Source: Hahella sp.
GTDB taxonomy: Bacteria; Pseudomonadota; Gammaproteobacteria; Pseudomonadales; Oleiphilaceae
Length of the DNA: 41,049 nucleotides
Assembly: GCA_028280065.1 (NCBI GenBank)
Contig: JANQMN010000062.1
Location: forward strand, 1 to 41,049
Direction of reading: 5' to 3'
In this document: positions 26,001 through 34,392 of the stretch, piece by piece
How positions within the stretch are numbered: the stretch's first letter is position 1
Layout of the letters: the number at the start of each line of letters is the position of its first letter
Program-made: the position numbers and the translations under genes
The notes under the pieces: model-generated
Database searches by the model: none
What the model saw: only the letters and a program-made list of their open reading frames with translations
What the model was told of the DNA's origin: nothing

Positions 26001-26588
26001 GACCGCAATCTCATGCTCGGCGATGTCCGGATTTACAATAGCGGCAATGCCCTTGTCGCGCAGTTCAATCTGGCCGAACTGGATGACATTCCCGGCGCGA
26101 ATGCATCCGGAGGCGATTCCTTTTGGCGCGACGGCTATTGGTCCTTCTGGTCGGCCGGGTTGTTGACCGTTCCAATTTCCATTCCCACGGCCGGCAACTA
26201 TCGAATCGTAATTTCCGCATTTGGCGATCAGGCGGGTCCGGAATCCGCCAATATGCTGGTGTCGTTGAACAGTGGCGATATCTCCCAGGAAACGATGGCT
26301 GGATTGGCGGTAAAACAACGCATTGCCGAGTTGCACGAACGATTTCTGGCAGAGGAGCTAAGTCTGTCCGATCCTGAAATCGAAGCCACTTATCAGTTGT
26401 ATATGCAGACCTGGCAGGATTTCAATGCCCGTGATGTCGAGCGTTGGATTACCTACGAAGATACCGAATGTAATGCCTATGAACTCGACTGGGGAGATGT
26501 TGACTGGTCAGATCCGTCACATAATCTCAAAACCTGGGCGGTGGTGATTGCCTATCTCATGTCAGATTACAAATTCTTGCACGAATAA
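23073..26588 (+). CDS. Exported DUF4214 / Ig-like / DUF1592-DUF1588 protein with two CxxCH motifs
   Basis: 1171 residues with a Sec signal peptide (cleavage near VSA-ALTT, residue 24). Domains in order: DUF4214 at about 28-145 (IQQLYIAYLGRAADPAGLEYW, then VYRGLFNREPDEPGRLYW); a PKD/K319L-type Ig-like domain at about 178-268 (PPVADAGEDQTVSSGQ); a CIACH haem-binding-type motif (Cys291, Cys294, His295); then DUF1592/DUF1588-like regions with CTVCHEVMDPVAGAF (Cys651, Cys654, His655). The DUF1592/1588 set is best known from planctomycete and gammaproteobacterial surface proteins. Covalent haem attachment is inferred. Its partner, a DUF1501 protein, follows 15 bases later. A GAAGGTG ribosome binding site precedes the ATG. 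Confidence 0.88.
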   Translation: MVCKFLRWCACLIVAVSASPVSAALTTAQQIQQLYIAYLGRAADPAGLEYWTSEVDSGLITIEQLRKNLVNEQPEYQENYGQLSNSDLVVAVYRGLFNREPDEPGRLYWEEQLTNGAFLPDQLIVAFINGAAPEDQQIVANKLTAAECYTNNPDLYSPDLVTSIITELDNTAAYEQCPPVADAGEDQTVSSGQLVQLNGAGTDLESGVTFTWSQILGTSIDFSDPTVGNASFTAPAISEGANDVLRLMLTVTDNAGATGTDTLDITVAGATSEAFSFYRENISAQIIQGRCIACHVPGGLAQSTELRYTRSTVDGYQQTNFDLLSDYIDSGGGTTILNKALGVGHGGGTQLSSSSTEYADLETFIGLITGVDSGGSQISSAFFDGVTMADATKTFRRAATILGGRLPTDEEKSQLATDGDSALPDLLLQLMEGKGFHEFLIEGANDRLLTDKFIDAWADVYDDSYGFYPDMVNILYELRISGQSEEAWQEHWRGKFGMARAPLELIAFIVENDFPYTEVLTADYLMFNPYSNSHLRGGAEFDDGSDINEFQPGIIQGQLRWDDTLEYEYSEEFRGHYLGGGLSTNYPHAGILNSPAFLARYPSTETNRNRARSRWTYYHFLGVDIEKSASRTTDPEALADTDNPTMNNPNCTVCHEVMDPVAGAFQNYGNEGWYRSSYFGMDSLPDSYKWESDSDYQWGDTWYRDMRIPGMGDDYAPSNLNSIQWLAQEIVADPRFATATVKFWWLAVMGVDVLSPPEDETDINYAAQLAAYEAQQEEINRLAGLFSADFSLKHLLVEMVMSEWFRADSAVDLSEQRQLELADAGIERLLTPEQLQRKTKAIAGYTWGRYYDDFTDREIGALTDRYNLYLGGIDSIGVVERSTAANALMTQTSLTHALASACGIVLMDMERPDGERYLFNAYDRRVSPTSQYLENISVEGEGYEQRQDYTVSTELEAGDWQLLLAFTNDYYLQGVGDRNLMLGDVRIYNSGNALVAQFNLAELDDIPGANASGGDSFWRDGYWSFWSAGLLTVPISIPTAGNYRIVISAFGDQAGPESANMLVSLNSGDISQETMAGLAVKQRIAELHERFLAEELSLSDPEIEATYQLYMQTWQDFNARDVERWITYEDTECNAYELDWGDVDWSDPSHNLKTWAVVIAYLMSDYKFLHE

Positions 26589-26603
26589 CGGGGCGTAGTA
26601 GAG

Positions 26604-27908
26604 ATGAAAAGAAGAAGTTTTCTGAAAGGGATGGGATGTTTCGGGTTGGCCCATTGCCTGCCGCTGCCGATGAATGTCTTTGCTGCGCCGGGGGATTATA
26701 CCGGGCGCTTTCTCATTACCGTGCAGGCGGAGGGCGGTTGGGATGTCACCAGCTTTTGCGATCCCAAGCTGAATGTAGCCGGAGAACGGGAAATCAACCA
26801 TTGGGCCCGCACCGGTGAGATTCAAACCGCCGGCAATATTTCATACGCCCCCTTCGGTAATAATGCCAACTTTTTCCAGAAACACCATCGGGATATGTTG
26901 GTCATTAACGGCGTTGATGCGCAAACCAACTCCCACACGACCGGTGTCGTGCATAACTGGAGCGGCCGGGTTTCCGAAGGCTTTCCTTCGCTGACCGCCT
27001 TGTTTGCGAGTACCCATGCTGCGGATTTACCCTTGTCCTACATTAACAATGGCGGATATAGCGAAACGGCGCGGCTTATCCGGTATTCGAGAATGGACGA
27101 TTCTGCCGCGTTACTGAATATTCTGAATCCTAATAACCGGCAGTGGGATCCTTCCCTGACCATTATGGAAGAGGATGAATTTTCCCGGATTCAGACATTC
27201 CGTATGGCGCGAGCGCAACGTCTGGCGGAAAAGACCGGGCTCACCCCTCGCAAGCAATATAACCGGCTGGCCTTTTACGAATCGTTGCAGCAATCGGAGA
27301 AGCTCTCCCAATTTGCCGCCAACCTACCGTCCGAAGACGAACTACAGCCACCCTGGGAAATTGCCGGCTGGGAGCAACTGTATTTCAGGCAGATTCAACT
27401 TGCGCTGATCGCCTTTCAGTCCGGTGTCGCCAGTGCCGCGGATGTGGTGTTGGATGGCTTCGATACCCATACGCAACACGATAACGATCACGAACCGCTG
27501 ACCGGGCATCTGGCGGACGGCCTGGTGTACCTCTGGGAAACCGCCGAACAACTGGGCATCGCAGATCGGCTGACGGTGGTTGTCGCCAGCGATTTTGGCC
27601 GGACACCTCATTACAACAGCGACAATGGCAAGGATCATTGGCCCATTGGCAGTGTTATCTTTATGGAAAAAAATGCTGCTTGGGGGAACCGTGTCGTCGG
27701 TCTGACGGATGAGGGACACAATGCCTACAACATCAATCCGTTGACCTTGCAAAGGGATGACAATAACGGCACTCACATCTATCCTAAACATATTCACCAT
27801 GCATTGCGCAGTTATCTAGGAGTCGCCGCAGGTTCGCAAGCTACTGCATTTCAGTTGAATACCACAGAAGAATTTGATTTTTTTAATCCATCTTTGCAAA
27901 CAGTCTGA
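26604..27908 (+). CDS. DUF1501-family protein, Tat-exported
   Basis: 434 residues. The N terminus MKRRSFLKGMGCF is a twin-arginine signal (RRSFLK), followed by a hydrophobic stretch to about residue 28. The remainder matches DUF1501, an alkaline-phosphatase/sulfatase-fold family: LITVQAEGGWDVTSFCDPK, DMLVINGVDAQTNSHTTG, FDTHTQHDNDHEPLTGHLADGL, VVVASDFGRTPHYNSDNGKDHW and HIYPKHIHHALRSYLG. The His and Asp residues in these segments could bind metal. DUF1501 proteins are habitually encoded next to a DUF1592/DUF1800-type partner, as here. Tat export suggests it folds or loads a cofactor before secretion. Confidence 0.9.
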   Translation: MKRRSFLKGMGCFGLAHCLPLPMNVFAAPGDYTGRFLITVQAEGGWDVTSFCDPKLNVAGEREINHWARTGEIQTAGNISYAPFGNNANFFQKHHRDMLVINGVDAQTNSHTTGVVHNWSGRVSEGFPSLTALFASTHAADLPLSYINNGGYSETARLIRYSRMDDSAALLNILNPNNRQWDPSLTIMEEDEFSRIQTFRMARAQRLAEKTGLTPRKQYNRLAFYESLQQSEKLSQFAANLPSEDELQPPWEIAGWEQLYFRQIQLALIAFQSGVASAADVVLDGFDTHTQHDNDHEPLTGHLADGLVYLWETAEQLGIADRLTVVVASDFGRTPHYNSDNGKDHWPIGSVIFMEKNAAWGNRVVGLTDEGHNAYNINPLTLQRDDNNGTHIYPKHIHHALRSYLGVAAGSQATAFQLNTTEEFDFFNPSLQTV

Positions 27909-28000
27909 ACCTATGCTCAAAACGGTTGTCCAAAGTCTTTGACGTCACGGGTGACGAAGTCAGGTGCGACAAACTTATATTAATTATTAGGGGGAAGGGT

Positions 28001-28501
28001 GTGGCAAAGCTTGGATGGTTCTTTTTTCTACTTTTAACAAGCCTGTTTTCCACGGCCAAGACCCCGGATGCAGGCGAAGTTGCGCCAAACTTTAGCCTAC
28101 CTGTGCTGGGCTCGTCGGAAACGGTTAGTTTGGAAGATTTCCGGGGCCAGATTGTACTGTTGGATTTCTGGGCAAGTTGGTGCGGTCCATGCCTGGTATC
28201 CATGCCTTTTTATCAGCAAATGCAGGATGAATATACCGGTCAAGCGTTTAAGGTGATTGCAGTCAGCGTTGACGAAGAAGCAGAACCCGCTCTCGATTTT
28301 ATTCAGGACCGGGATCTGAACATGTTGTTTTTACATGATATTACCGGGAGTTTAGCGGCCAAATACCAGCTTCCCGGCATGCCTACTTCGTTTCTGTTGG
28401 ACGCTGACGGTACCATTGTGGACGTGCAGGTGGGTTTTAATAAGGCAGCGAAGCCAGGAATCAAAAAGCAGGTAGAACAACTCATGCGGGCGCTCCAATG
28501 A
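28001..28501 (+). CDS. TlpA-like periplasmic thioredoxin
   Basis: 166 residues from a GTG at 28001, chosen because a strong GGGGGAAGGG site lies directly upstream. Longer in-frame starts (27926) would bury the signal peptide. The N terminus is hydrophobic (LGWFFFLLLTSLFSTA), probably a signal peptide or anchor. The thioredoxin fold follows with the active-site WASWCGPC, the cis-Pro loop GMPTSFLLDADG and the N-terminal APNFSLPVLG typical of TlpA/ResA. Such proteins reduce cysteines in exported proteins, for example before cytochrome c haem attachment. The next gene overlaps its stop (ATGA) and encodes a Cys-tailed lipoprotein. Confidence 0.9.
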   Translation: MAKLGWFFFLLLTSLFSTAKTPDAGEVAPNFSLPVLGSSETVSLEDFRGQIVLLDFWASWCGPCLVSMPFYQQMQDEYTGQAFKVIAVSVDEEAEPALDFIQDRDLNMLFLHDITGSLAAKYQLPGMPTSFLLDADGTIVDVQVGFNKAAKPGIKKQVEQLMRALQ

Positions 28502-28707
28502 AAAGCATCATTTATGTCACCTTTATATGTGTGCTAAGCGCCGGTTGTGCAACTGTCCATCCGTGGGAGCGGGGGACACTGGCGAAAACCGAAATGCAGA
28601 TTAACCCGGATAACCTGCGAAACGCTCTTAAGAATCACATCTATTTCAGTAAAGAGGCCGCTACCGGCGGTTTCGGCATCAGCGGCGGCGGTTGCGGATG
28701 CAACTGA
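28498..28707 (+). CDS. DUF4266 small lipoprotein with Gly/Cys-rich C-terminal tail
   Basis: 69 residues. A lipoprotein signal ends in SAGC (Cys17). The mature peptide begins ATVHPWERGTLAKTEMQ, with the conserved PWERG..LA..M of DUF4266, and ends in GGFGISGGGCGCN. The family is tiny, strongly conserved and usually encoded with TlpA-like, DUF3570 and ApbE genes; its function is unknown. The two C-terminal cysteines could be metal ligands or a modification site. The ATG overlaps the stop of the thioredoxin gene, showing tight coupling. Confidence 0.9.
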   Translation: MKSIIYVTFICVLSAGCATVHPWERGTLAKTEMQINPDNLRNALKNHIYFSKEAATGGFGISGGGCGCN

Positions 28708-28751
28708 AACCTGTTCATTGAACCATCCAATCACCGGGATATTCGGTCTAA

Positions 28752-29933
28752 ATGAAGAAAAATAAAAACAATCCCCTTGCGCTTCTCACCAGTTCCGCCT
28801 TGGCTTTGCCAGGGCTCTCCAGCGTGGCTGCGGAACCGGTGGAGCGGCCGACAATGTCGGTTGGCTACAGCGATTATGCGGAAGAAGCGTTGGCCGAACA
28901 GGATGTGTTGTTCGGCAGCACCGAACGCTACGATATCGAAGTGGGTCAATTTCGTTTTGTGACCCCCATTGGCGATTCTCTCCAGGTTAAGGCGGATTAT
29001 TCTTACGACAAACTATCCGGCGCATCGCCCTGGTATGTTGCTTCCGATGCTGACGGTGAACCGGTTCAGGTAATGAGCGGCGCAACTATCGAAGATAAGA
29101 GGGAAGATGTAGGCGTTGAAATCAAAAGGTATGCCGATTCCATGAGCTATGGGGCGCGTCTTGGATACTCGACGGAGGATGATTACCGTGCCCGAAGCGC
29201 CGCGATGACCATTGACGTCGAATCGGCCGATAAATTACAAACCTATTCCGCTGCGGTGGGTTACAGTAGAGATGAAATTTCCGCCTCCGATCATGAGTTG
29301 TTTTTTGGCAGGCCGGAGGCTGAAGACAAATACTCATCGGATATGTATTTAGGCTTTACCCAGATCGTTGACAAGTCCTCTTTGTTCCAGGTTGGCTGGA
29401 CCCATCAACGGCACCGGGGGTATCTGACCGATCCGTACAAGTTAGCCACCGTCGAGCTGATTCCCCAGGCGGAACGACGTCCGGATCAACGGTTCTCCAA
29501 CGCGGTATCCCTGACCTATAAGAAATTTCTGGAAAATGTGGATTCAGCCTTGGAAGTAAGCGTCCGTTATTTCCGGGATGATTGGCAGATCAAATCTGAA
29601 ACCTTGAGTTTAGGTTGGCATCAAAATCTGTCTAATTACTGGCGCATAGTGCCCGCTGTGCGTTTCTATCATCAGTCAGAAGCCTATTTTTATGACCTGG
29701 TGTTTTCAGAAATGCCGGACAAAGGCTATTTTTCCAGCGACTATCGCCTCTCCAATTATTCCGCCCGCAGCTTTTCGTTAGAACTGGTGTACGAACATTT
29801 CGATTGGCAGGTATCGATGTATGTGGAGGAATACCGCACCGGTGATGCAAGCTTTTTTGGCCGGGGCCACAATGACCATCCGGGTTTGGTGGATTTCACC
29901 CTTGCCAATATTGCGCTGACTTTGGCGTTTTAG
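28752..29933 (+). CDS. DUF3570 family protein, putative outer-membrane barrel, SGAT motif
   Basis: 393 residues with a signal peptide (cleaved near VAA-EPV, residue 28). The mature protein alternates polar and aromatic residues in strand-like segments (LQVKADYSYDKLSG, YLGFTQIVDKSSLFQVGWTH) and ends LANIALTLAF, a terminal Phe as in outer-membrane barrels. DUF3570 is uncharacterised. Two motifs stand out, SGAS (residues 89-92) and SGAT (109-112, bases 29076-29087); the latter resembles the serine/threonine acceptor motif used by ApbE flavin transferases. It follows the DUF4266 gene by 44 bases; an ApbE gene appears further downstream. Confidence 0.88.
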   Translation: MKKNKNNPLALLTSSALALPGLSSVAAEPVERPTMSVGYSDYAEEALAEQDVLFGSTERYDIEVGQFRFVTPIGDSLQVKADYSYDKLSGASPWYVASDADGEPVQVMSGATIEDKREDVGVEIKRYADSMSYGARLGYSTEDDYRARSAAMTIDVESADKLQTYSAAVGYSRDEISASDHELFFGRPEAEDKYSSDMYLGFTQIVDKSSLFQVGWTHQRHRGYLTDPYKLATVELIPQAERRPDQRFSNAVSLTYKKFLENVDSALEVSVRYFRDDWQIKSETLSLGWHQNLSNYWRIVPAVRFYHQSEAYFYDLVFSEMPDKGYFSSDYRLSNYSARSFSLELVYEHFDWQVSMYVEEYRTGDASFFGRGHNDHPGLVDFTLANIALTLAF

Positions 29934-30464
29934 ACTAGGCTCACTCAAAATTAGAGTATTTTCGGGGTGTCGGCTTCGTTCATCTGCCGCCGGATTTGAT
30001 TGAGTTCGCCGTTTTCGACTTACGTTAGTGATCAGGTAGTACGCTTCATGGGTTGAATTTCTCGTTAGGTGAGTTCGCTCTTTTGCCAATTAAGTTGCAA
30101 ACTTAGACGTGGAATCGATCTTGTTTGAAAGTAAAACAAGGTCCAAATACTCAAAGGAAAGCACATTTATTCTTAACCTTGATTTCTAGCACAGCAACAT
30201 TGCTGCATCGGAGCGGGTGCTAATAACTCGAATAGCGCCCGTAAAGATCAGGATTGCTCACTTTCGTTGATCCGTGTCTAGTTTTTCAACATTACATGCG
30301 TGGTTGTATTGTTTAGACAATTACAGACCGTTACAATTGCGTTCAAAATTTCGGCCTCTGTAGGCCACGGGAATCTTGGTAAAAGGAATTCGTCGAACAG
30401 CCTTTCTAGTTCCTTCCATTTCTAATAAACGTTACGCGATTTGGATTTGCGTAAAGGGATATTT
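29934..30464. other. 531-base gap between DUF3570 and the RHS gene
   Basis: No convincing gene lies on either strand. The right part contains copy A of a dispersed repeat (about 30273-30420), which continues to the leader of the RHS gene. The left part (29934-30230) is where the left end of the presumed RHS insertion should be; no target duplication or terminal inverted repeat was recognised by eye. Confidence 0.5.
30273..30420 (+). repeat. Dispersed repeat, copy A, in front of the RHS gene
   Basis: The sequence around the core ACCGTTACAATTGCG (30327-30341) matches a second copy at 40967-40974 and its flanks. Matching landmarks are GTTGAxCCxxGTCTA to the left, TTACAxACCG before the core, and GGGAxTCTTGGxAAA then TTTCxA..CTTTCCA to the right. 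The core lies 124 bases before the RHS start. It may be a promoter or leader shared by related genes, or the edge of a mobile unit. Confidence 0.65.
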
Positions 30465-33400
30465 ATGCATCGAATAAGGCGGTTTTCGCTCCTGTTCCTT
30501 TCTATCTTCACAACCTGCGTTCCCCCGGTCTTTGCGGAGCAGATCTCGATTCAACCGATGAAAACCTATATGGTGATGGGCGGTGGTTATCGGGCTAACA
30601 GTATCGGCGATATTCAATCGAATTGGAACACGGCACATTCCGAAGCCTTTCGAAAATGCATTGACGACAGAGGAGATGACTACGGAGTATGCAGCAAAGC
30701 TCAAATCAACTCTGCCGCCCCTGCTCCCGGTAATCCCGGTTTCATCAACGGGGAACCGATGGTTTATAGTTTGACGGGTACGTGGCATACCGACAATAAG
30801 CATCATGGTGGTCACAATACCGAGACAAATGACGGCTATGGCATCGGCGTGGATTTGGACTGGAGTTGTCCAACAGATTTTACCCGACAAATGAGCGGAC
30901 CTGCCGGCAACCAAACGGCTTCTTGCGTCATGGTCAGGGAAGAGTCATTAAGCTGCGGCAATCCACTCGATGTATTTTCCGGAGAAAAAACAGAATATGA
31001 CGTTGACTATCGTTCAGCAAACGGCATGCTCACGGTTGAACGGCAGTACTTGAATCAGTATTCGGGGTGGGTAAATGCCGTCCCCCGGGCGATTCATGCG
31101 GCACCTGGGGAAGTCGTCTCCACTGAGGATTTATTCCCCAATTGCATGTACGGCGCCGTCCAAAACTTACAACGATTGAAAGCGACCTATGAAGAGCCAT
31201 TGGCCGACGAGCATTATACTGCGAAGTTCTGCGGGAACATCTTCAATACCGGCACCACCGCCAAATTTTATACATGGCTGAACGGTAAAAGTTATACCTT
31301 CACCAGCGATGGCAATGTCTTTTTACCCGATGGCGATTTTAAGGGCCCCTTACGTATCGAATCCCTGGTCGACCCTCAGGTTGCGAATGCGGATTGGCAG
31401 ATGACCCATCCCGATGGGGCCACTTCCTTTTTTGATGCTGACGGCAAGGTATTAAAAACGGTTTTCCCGAGAGGCGGCTATGTGAATTATCACTATGACG
31501 GTCATCAGCTGGTGAGCAAATCGGATCATACCGGCCGCTCTATTCTCTTCTTCTATAACGATAAGCAGCGCCTAGAATCGGTCCGCCTTCCTGACGACGG
31601 CCTGATCCTGTACGACTATGAGGAAAATGCTAACGAGCAAGATACCAAATATTGGCTCATCGCAAAAATCACCTATCCGGACGGTGCAACCAAGGAGTTC
31701 AGATACAATGAACCGGAACATGTGATTGGCAATGGAAGTGAGGTGCGGCTAACCGGGAAGCTTGATTCTTACGGCAATAGAACAGGTACTTATAAGTACC
31801 TTGGTAATAAGGCCGTTTCCACGGAAGGTTATGCGGGCGCGAATAAAGTTAACGTTCCATTACGGGGAACATACTATGCCGACGTTGAAAACAGCCAGGG
31901 TACGATGCACCGAATTGCCTTCACAGCCCCGGATGCCGGCGGGAAACGAAAGCCTTCCTGGGTGAGGCAACCGGGCGTAAACGGCGGCAGATCCGCGCTC
32001 AAATATTACGCCTATAATACTGACGGCCAGCTCACCCAGGAACGTGATTTTGACAATACCAAAACCCAGTATGCCTATGATCCGGAGAGTAAGTTGGAAA
32101 TTGCCCGAGTCGAAGGGATTCCCGCTTCTCAATGGGGGACATACACCGGCGAAGGGGTTAGTCTTCCGCTAGGGGCCAGCAAAACCAGCACCCGGTGGAA
32201 CGCGGATATCAACCAACCCACGGCGATTGCCGGACCGAACAAGCTTACCACCATTGTTTATCATGGTTTGCCTGACCCATTTAACAACAACACGGTGGCA
32301 AACTGTAAAACCGGCGGTGCGGATGCCCCGGCACCTCTTGTCTGTCGCGTGGTGGAACAGGCAACCACTGATGCCACGGGTACATCAGGCTTTAACGCAA
32401 CCTTAGACACCACTACTGTGGCGAGACATTATCTTTATACCTACAACGCATTCGGCAACGTACTCACGGAGAAGCGGTCTCCGGACTTCAACAATGTTCT
32501 CACCATCACCTACTATCAAGAAACCACCGCTACCCATCATGTCGGTGATGTTAGGAGTATCCGCAACGCGCTAGGACATACTGTCACCTACCTGGAGTAC
32601 GATGCGAACGGTAATCCTACTAAAATTGATGATCCCAATGGGGTTCGAATCGCGTTAACTTATGATCCTCGCGGTCGCGTCACATCACGAAGTGTCGATG
32701 GCAAAACAACCAGCTTTGCCTATGACTTCAACGGTCAACTAACTTCCATTACGGCCAATGGCATTACTGTTACCCGGGAATACGACGGTGCAGGCCGATT
32801 GAAGGCGGTTATTGATGAACTGTTGAACCGAGTTGAATTTGACTATGACCTGGAAGGCAACCTCCTATCACGAAGGATTGTCAACGCTTCGGCCGTGGAG
32901 TTATTCTCATCGCAATACCAATATGACGGCTTATCCAGGTTACAGAAATCCGTGCAAGAATCGGGTGACGATGTTGATTTTGAGCATGACCTTGTGGGTA
33001 ACCTGACAAAAATCACCGATGCCAAAGCGAATGCTACCTCGCAAACCTTTGACAGCCATGACAGGTTGAGCCGGGTCACGGACGCCAAGGGGGGAGCCAC
33101 CGACTATACCTACAATAGCCTCCACCAAATCACCTCTGTTACGGACCCAAGGAGACTGACGACCACCTATGAGTACAATGGATTTGGTGAACTTGTTCGA
33201 CTATCCAGCCCTGATTCAGGGGTCACGGAGTACCAGTATGATAATGCTGGAAATCGGACGGAAAAGAAGGATGCCAGAGGCATTGTCACCCGCTATCAAT
33301 ATGATGCGCTTAATCGTTTGGTAGCGATTATCTATCCAGATAATTCACAAGAAAATATCCAATATTTCTATGATGATGTCAGCGATAGTAACAAGGGGCT

Positions 33401-34373
33401 GGGTCGCCTGACAGGGCTGAGTGACCAGACCGGTAGTATTGGGTACCGATACGATGCCCATGGAAACATTTCTGAAGAAAAGAGAATAATTGAAGGTCAG
33501 GAGTACATTACTAGCTATGAATATACTCAAGGATTACTAACCAAGGTGACATATCCAAGTGGTCGTATCGTGACCTATGCCTACAATGTGAATGGACAGG
33601 TCAATAAGGTTAGTACTCAAAAAGACCATAATGCCTCTTTTGTAGTGGTTATCAATGATGTTCACTATTTACCCTTCGGGCCGATGAAAAGCATCACATT
33701 TGGTAATGGCCTAACCCGGTCGATGACATATGACTCGGATTACCGTCTGACCGGGATTAGCAGTGCTGCTATGGCGTCGACATATGATTACGATCTGGTC
33801 AGTAACATTTCCGCGATTACCGATGCGTTGAATCCTGCAAACGATCAGAACTTTGCCTATGATGCACTTTCCCGCTTGACGGATGCGGAAGGGGCATACG
33901 GCTCTATTGGTTTTGGTTACGATGCCGTAGGAAACCGCATTCAACGGCAGTGGGAAAATGGAACCGATTCGCTATCTGAAGATTACGTATACGCTAATGA
34001 CAGTAACCAGTTGTTGGAAATTCAACGTACTGAAAATGGGGTTAGTGGTTCTCGGTCGTTCGAATACAGCGAAGCAGGTAACACAATCTCCGATCTGGCC
34101 GATGAAAGGGATCTTGAACTTTCATACAACCACCAAAACCGCCTTGAATCCGTTGTAAAAGACGGTCAGAACATTGCGGTATACCTGCACAACGCACTAG
34201 GCCAAAGAGTCATTAAGGTTTCAACCAGCCCTGCGAGTAACCAACACTTTCACTACAGCTTGAGCGGACTGCTAATCGCTGAGTCCATGGTCTCAGGTGA
34301 GACTCTACGGGAAACCATTTACCTCAACGGTATACCGGTGGCTGTTTTAGTCGATTCGATTCCAGGCCAATAA
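30465..34373 (+). CDS. Exported RHS/YD-repeat protein lacking the C-terminal core (bipartite RHS, part 1)
   Basis: 1302 residues from the ATG at 30465 (AAAGGGA upstream). A Sec signal peptide (cleavage near VFA-EQ, residue 25) is followed by a Cys-containing N-terminal region to about residue 165 and the entry motif SCGNPLDVFSGEKTEYDVDY. From about residue 320 to the end there are many YD repeats (for example YEYNGFGELVRLSSPDSGVTEYQYDNAGNRTEKKD spread over residues about 900-935), which form the beta-cage of RHS toxins. The protein stops after YLNGIPVAVLVDS, exactly where the cage normally continues into HTDHLGTP. That continuation is a separate ORF 19 bases downstream. No PAAR or VgrG part is present; Sec export replaces T6SS loading. 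Confidence 0.9.
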   Translation: MHRIRRFSLLFLSIFTTCVPPVFAEQISIQPMKTYMVMGGGYRANSIGDIQSNWNTAHSEAFRKCIDDRGDDYGVCSKAQINSAAPAPGNPGFINGEPMVYSLTGTWHTDNKHHGGHNTETNDGYGIGVDLDWSCPTDFTRQMSGPAGNQTASCVMVREESLSCGNPLDVFSGEKTEYDVDYRSANGMLTVERQYLNQYSGWVNAVPRAIHAAPGEVVSTEDLFPNCMYGAVQNLQRLKATYEEPLADEHYTAKFCGNIFNTGTTAKFYTWLNGKSYTFTSDGNVFLPDGDFKGPLRIESLVDPQVANADWQMTHPDGATSFFDADGKVLKTVFPRGGYVNYHYDGHQLVSKSDHTGRSILFFYNDKQRLESVRLPDDGLILYDYEENANEQDTKYWLIAKITYPDGATKEFRYNEPEHVIGNGSEVRLTGKLDSYGNRTGTYKYLGNKAVSTEGYAGANKVNVPLRGTYYADVENSQGTMHRIAFTAPDAGGKRKPSWVRQPGVNGGRSALKYYAYNTDGQLTQERDFDNTKTQYAYDPESKLEIARVEGIPASQWGTYTGEGVSLPLGASKTSTRWNADINQPTAIAGPNKLTTIVYHGLPDPFNNNTVANCKTGGADAPAPLVCRVVEQATTDATGTSGFNATLDTTTVARHYLYTYNAFGNVLTEKRSPDFNNVLTITYYQETTATHHVGDVRSIRNALGHTVTYLEYDANGNPTKIDDPNGVRIALTYDPRGRVTSRSVDGKTTSFAYDFNGQLTSITANGITVTREYDGAGRLKAVIDELLNRVEFDYDLEGNLLSRRIVNASAVELFSSQYQYDGLSRLQKSVQESGDDVDFEHDLVGNLTKITDAKANATSQTFDSHDRLSRVTDAKGGATDYTYNSLHQITSVTDPRRLTTTYEYNGFGELVRLSSPDSGVTEYQYDNAGNRTEKKDARGIVTRYQYDALNRLVAIIYPDNSQENIQYFYDDVSDSNKGLGRLTGLSDQTGSIGYRYDAHGNISEEKRIIEGQEYITSYEYTQGLLTKVTYPSGRIVTYAYNVNGQVNKVSTQKDHNASFVVVINDVHYLPFGPMKSITFGNGLTRSMTYDSDYRLTGISSAAMASTYDYDLVSNISAITDALNPANDQNFAYDALSRLTDAEGAYGSIGFGYDAVGNRIQRQWENGTDSLSEDYVYANDSNQLLEIQRTENGVSGSRSFEYSEAGNTISDLADERDLELSYNHQNRLESVVKDGQNIAVYLHNALGQRVIKVSTSPASNQHFHYSLSGLLIAESMVSGETLRETIYLNGIPVAVLVDSIPGQ

Positions 34374-34392
34374 TCAAGGAGGATAAAAAACC

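Noticed and set aside
29778-30089. Minus-strand 103-residue ORF overlapping the DUF3570 end
   Set aside because: Half of it is antisense to DUF3570 and the rest is low-complexity; treated as a shadow.
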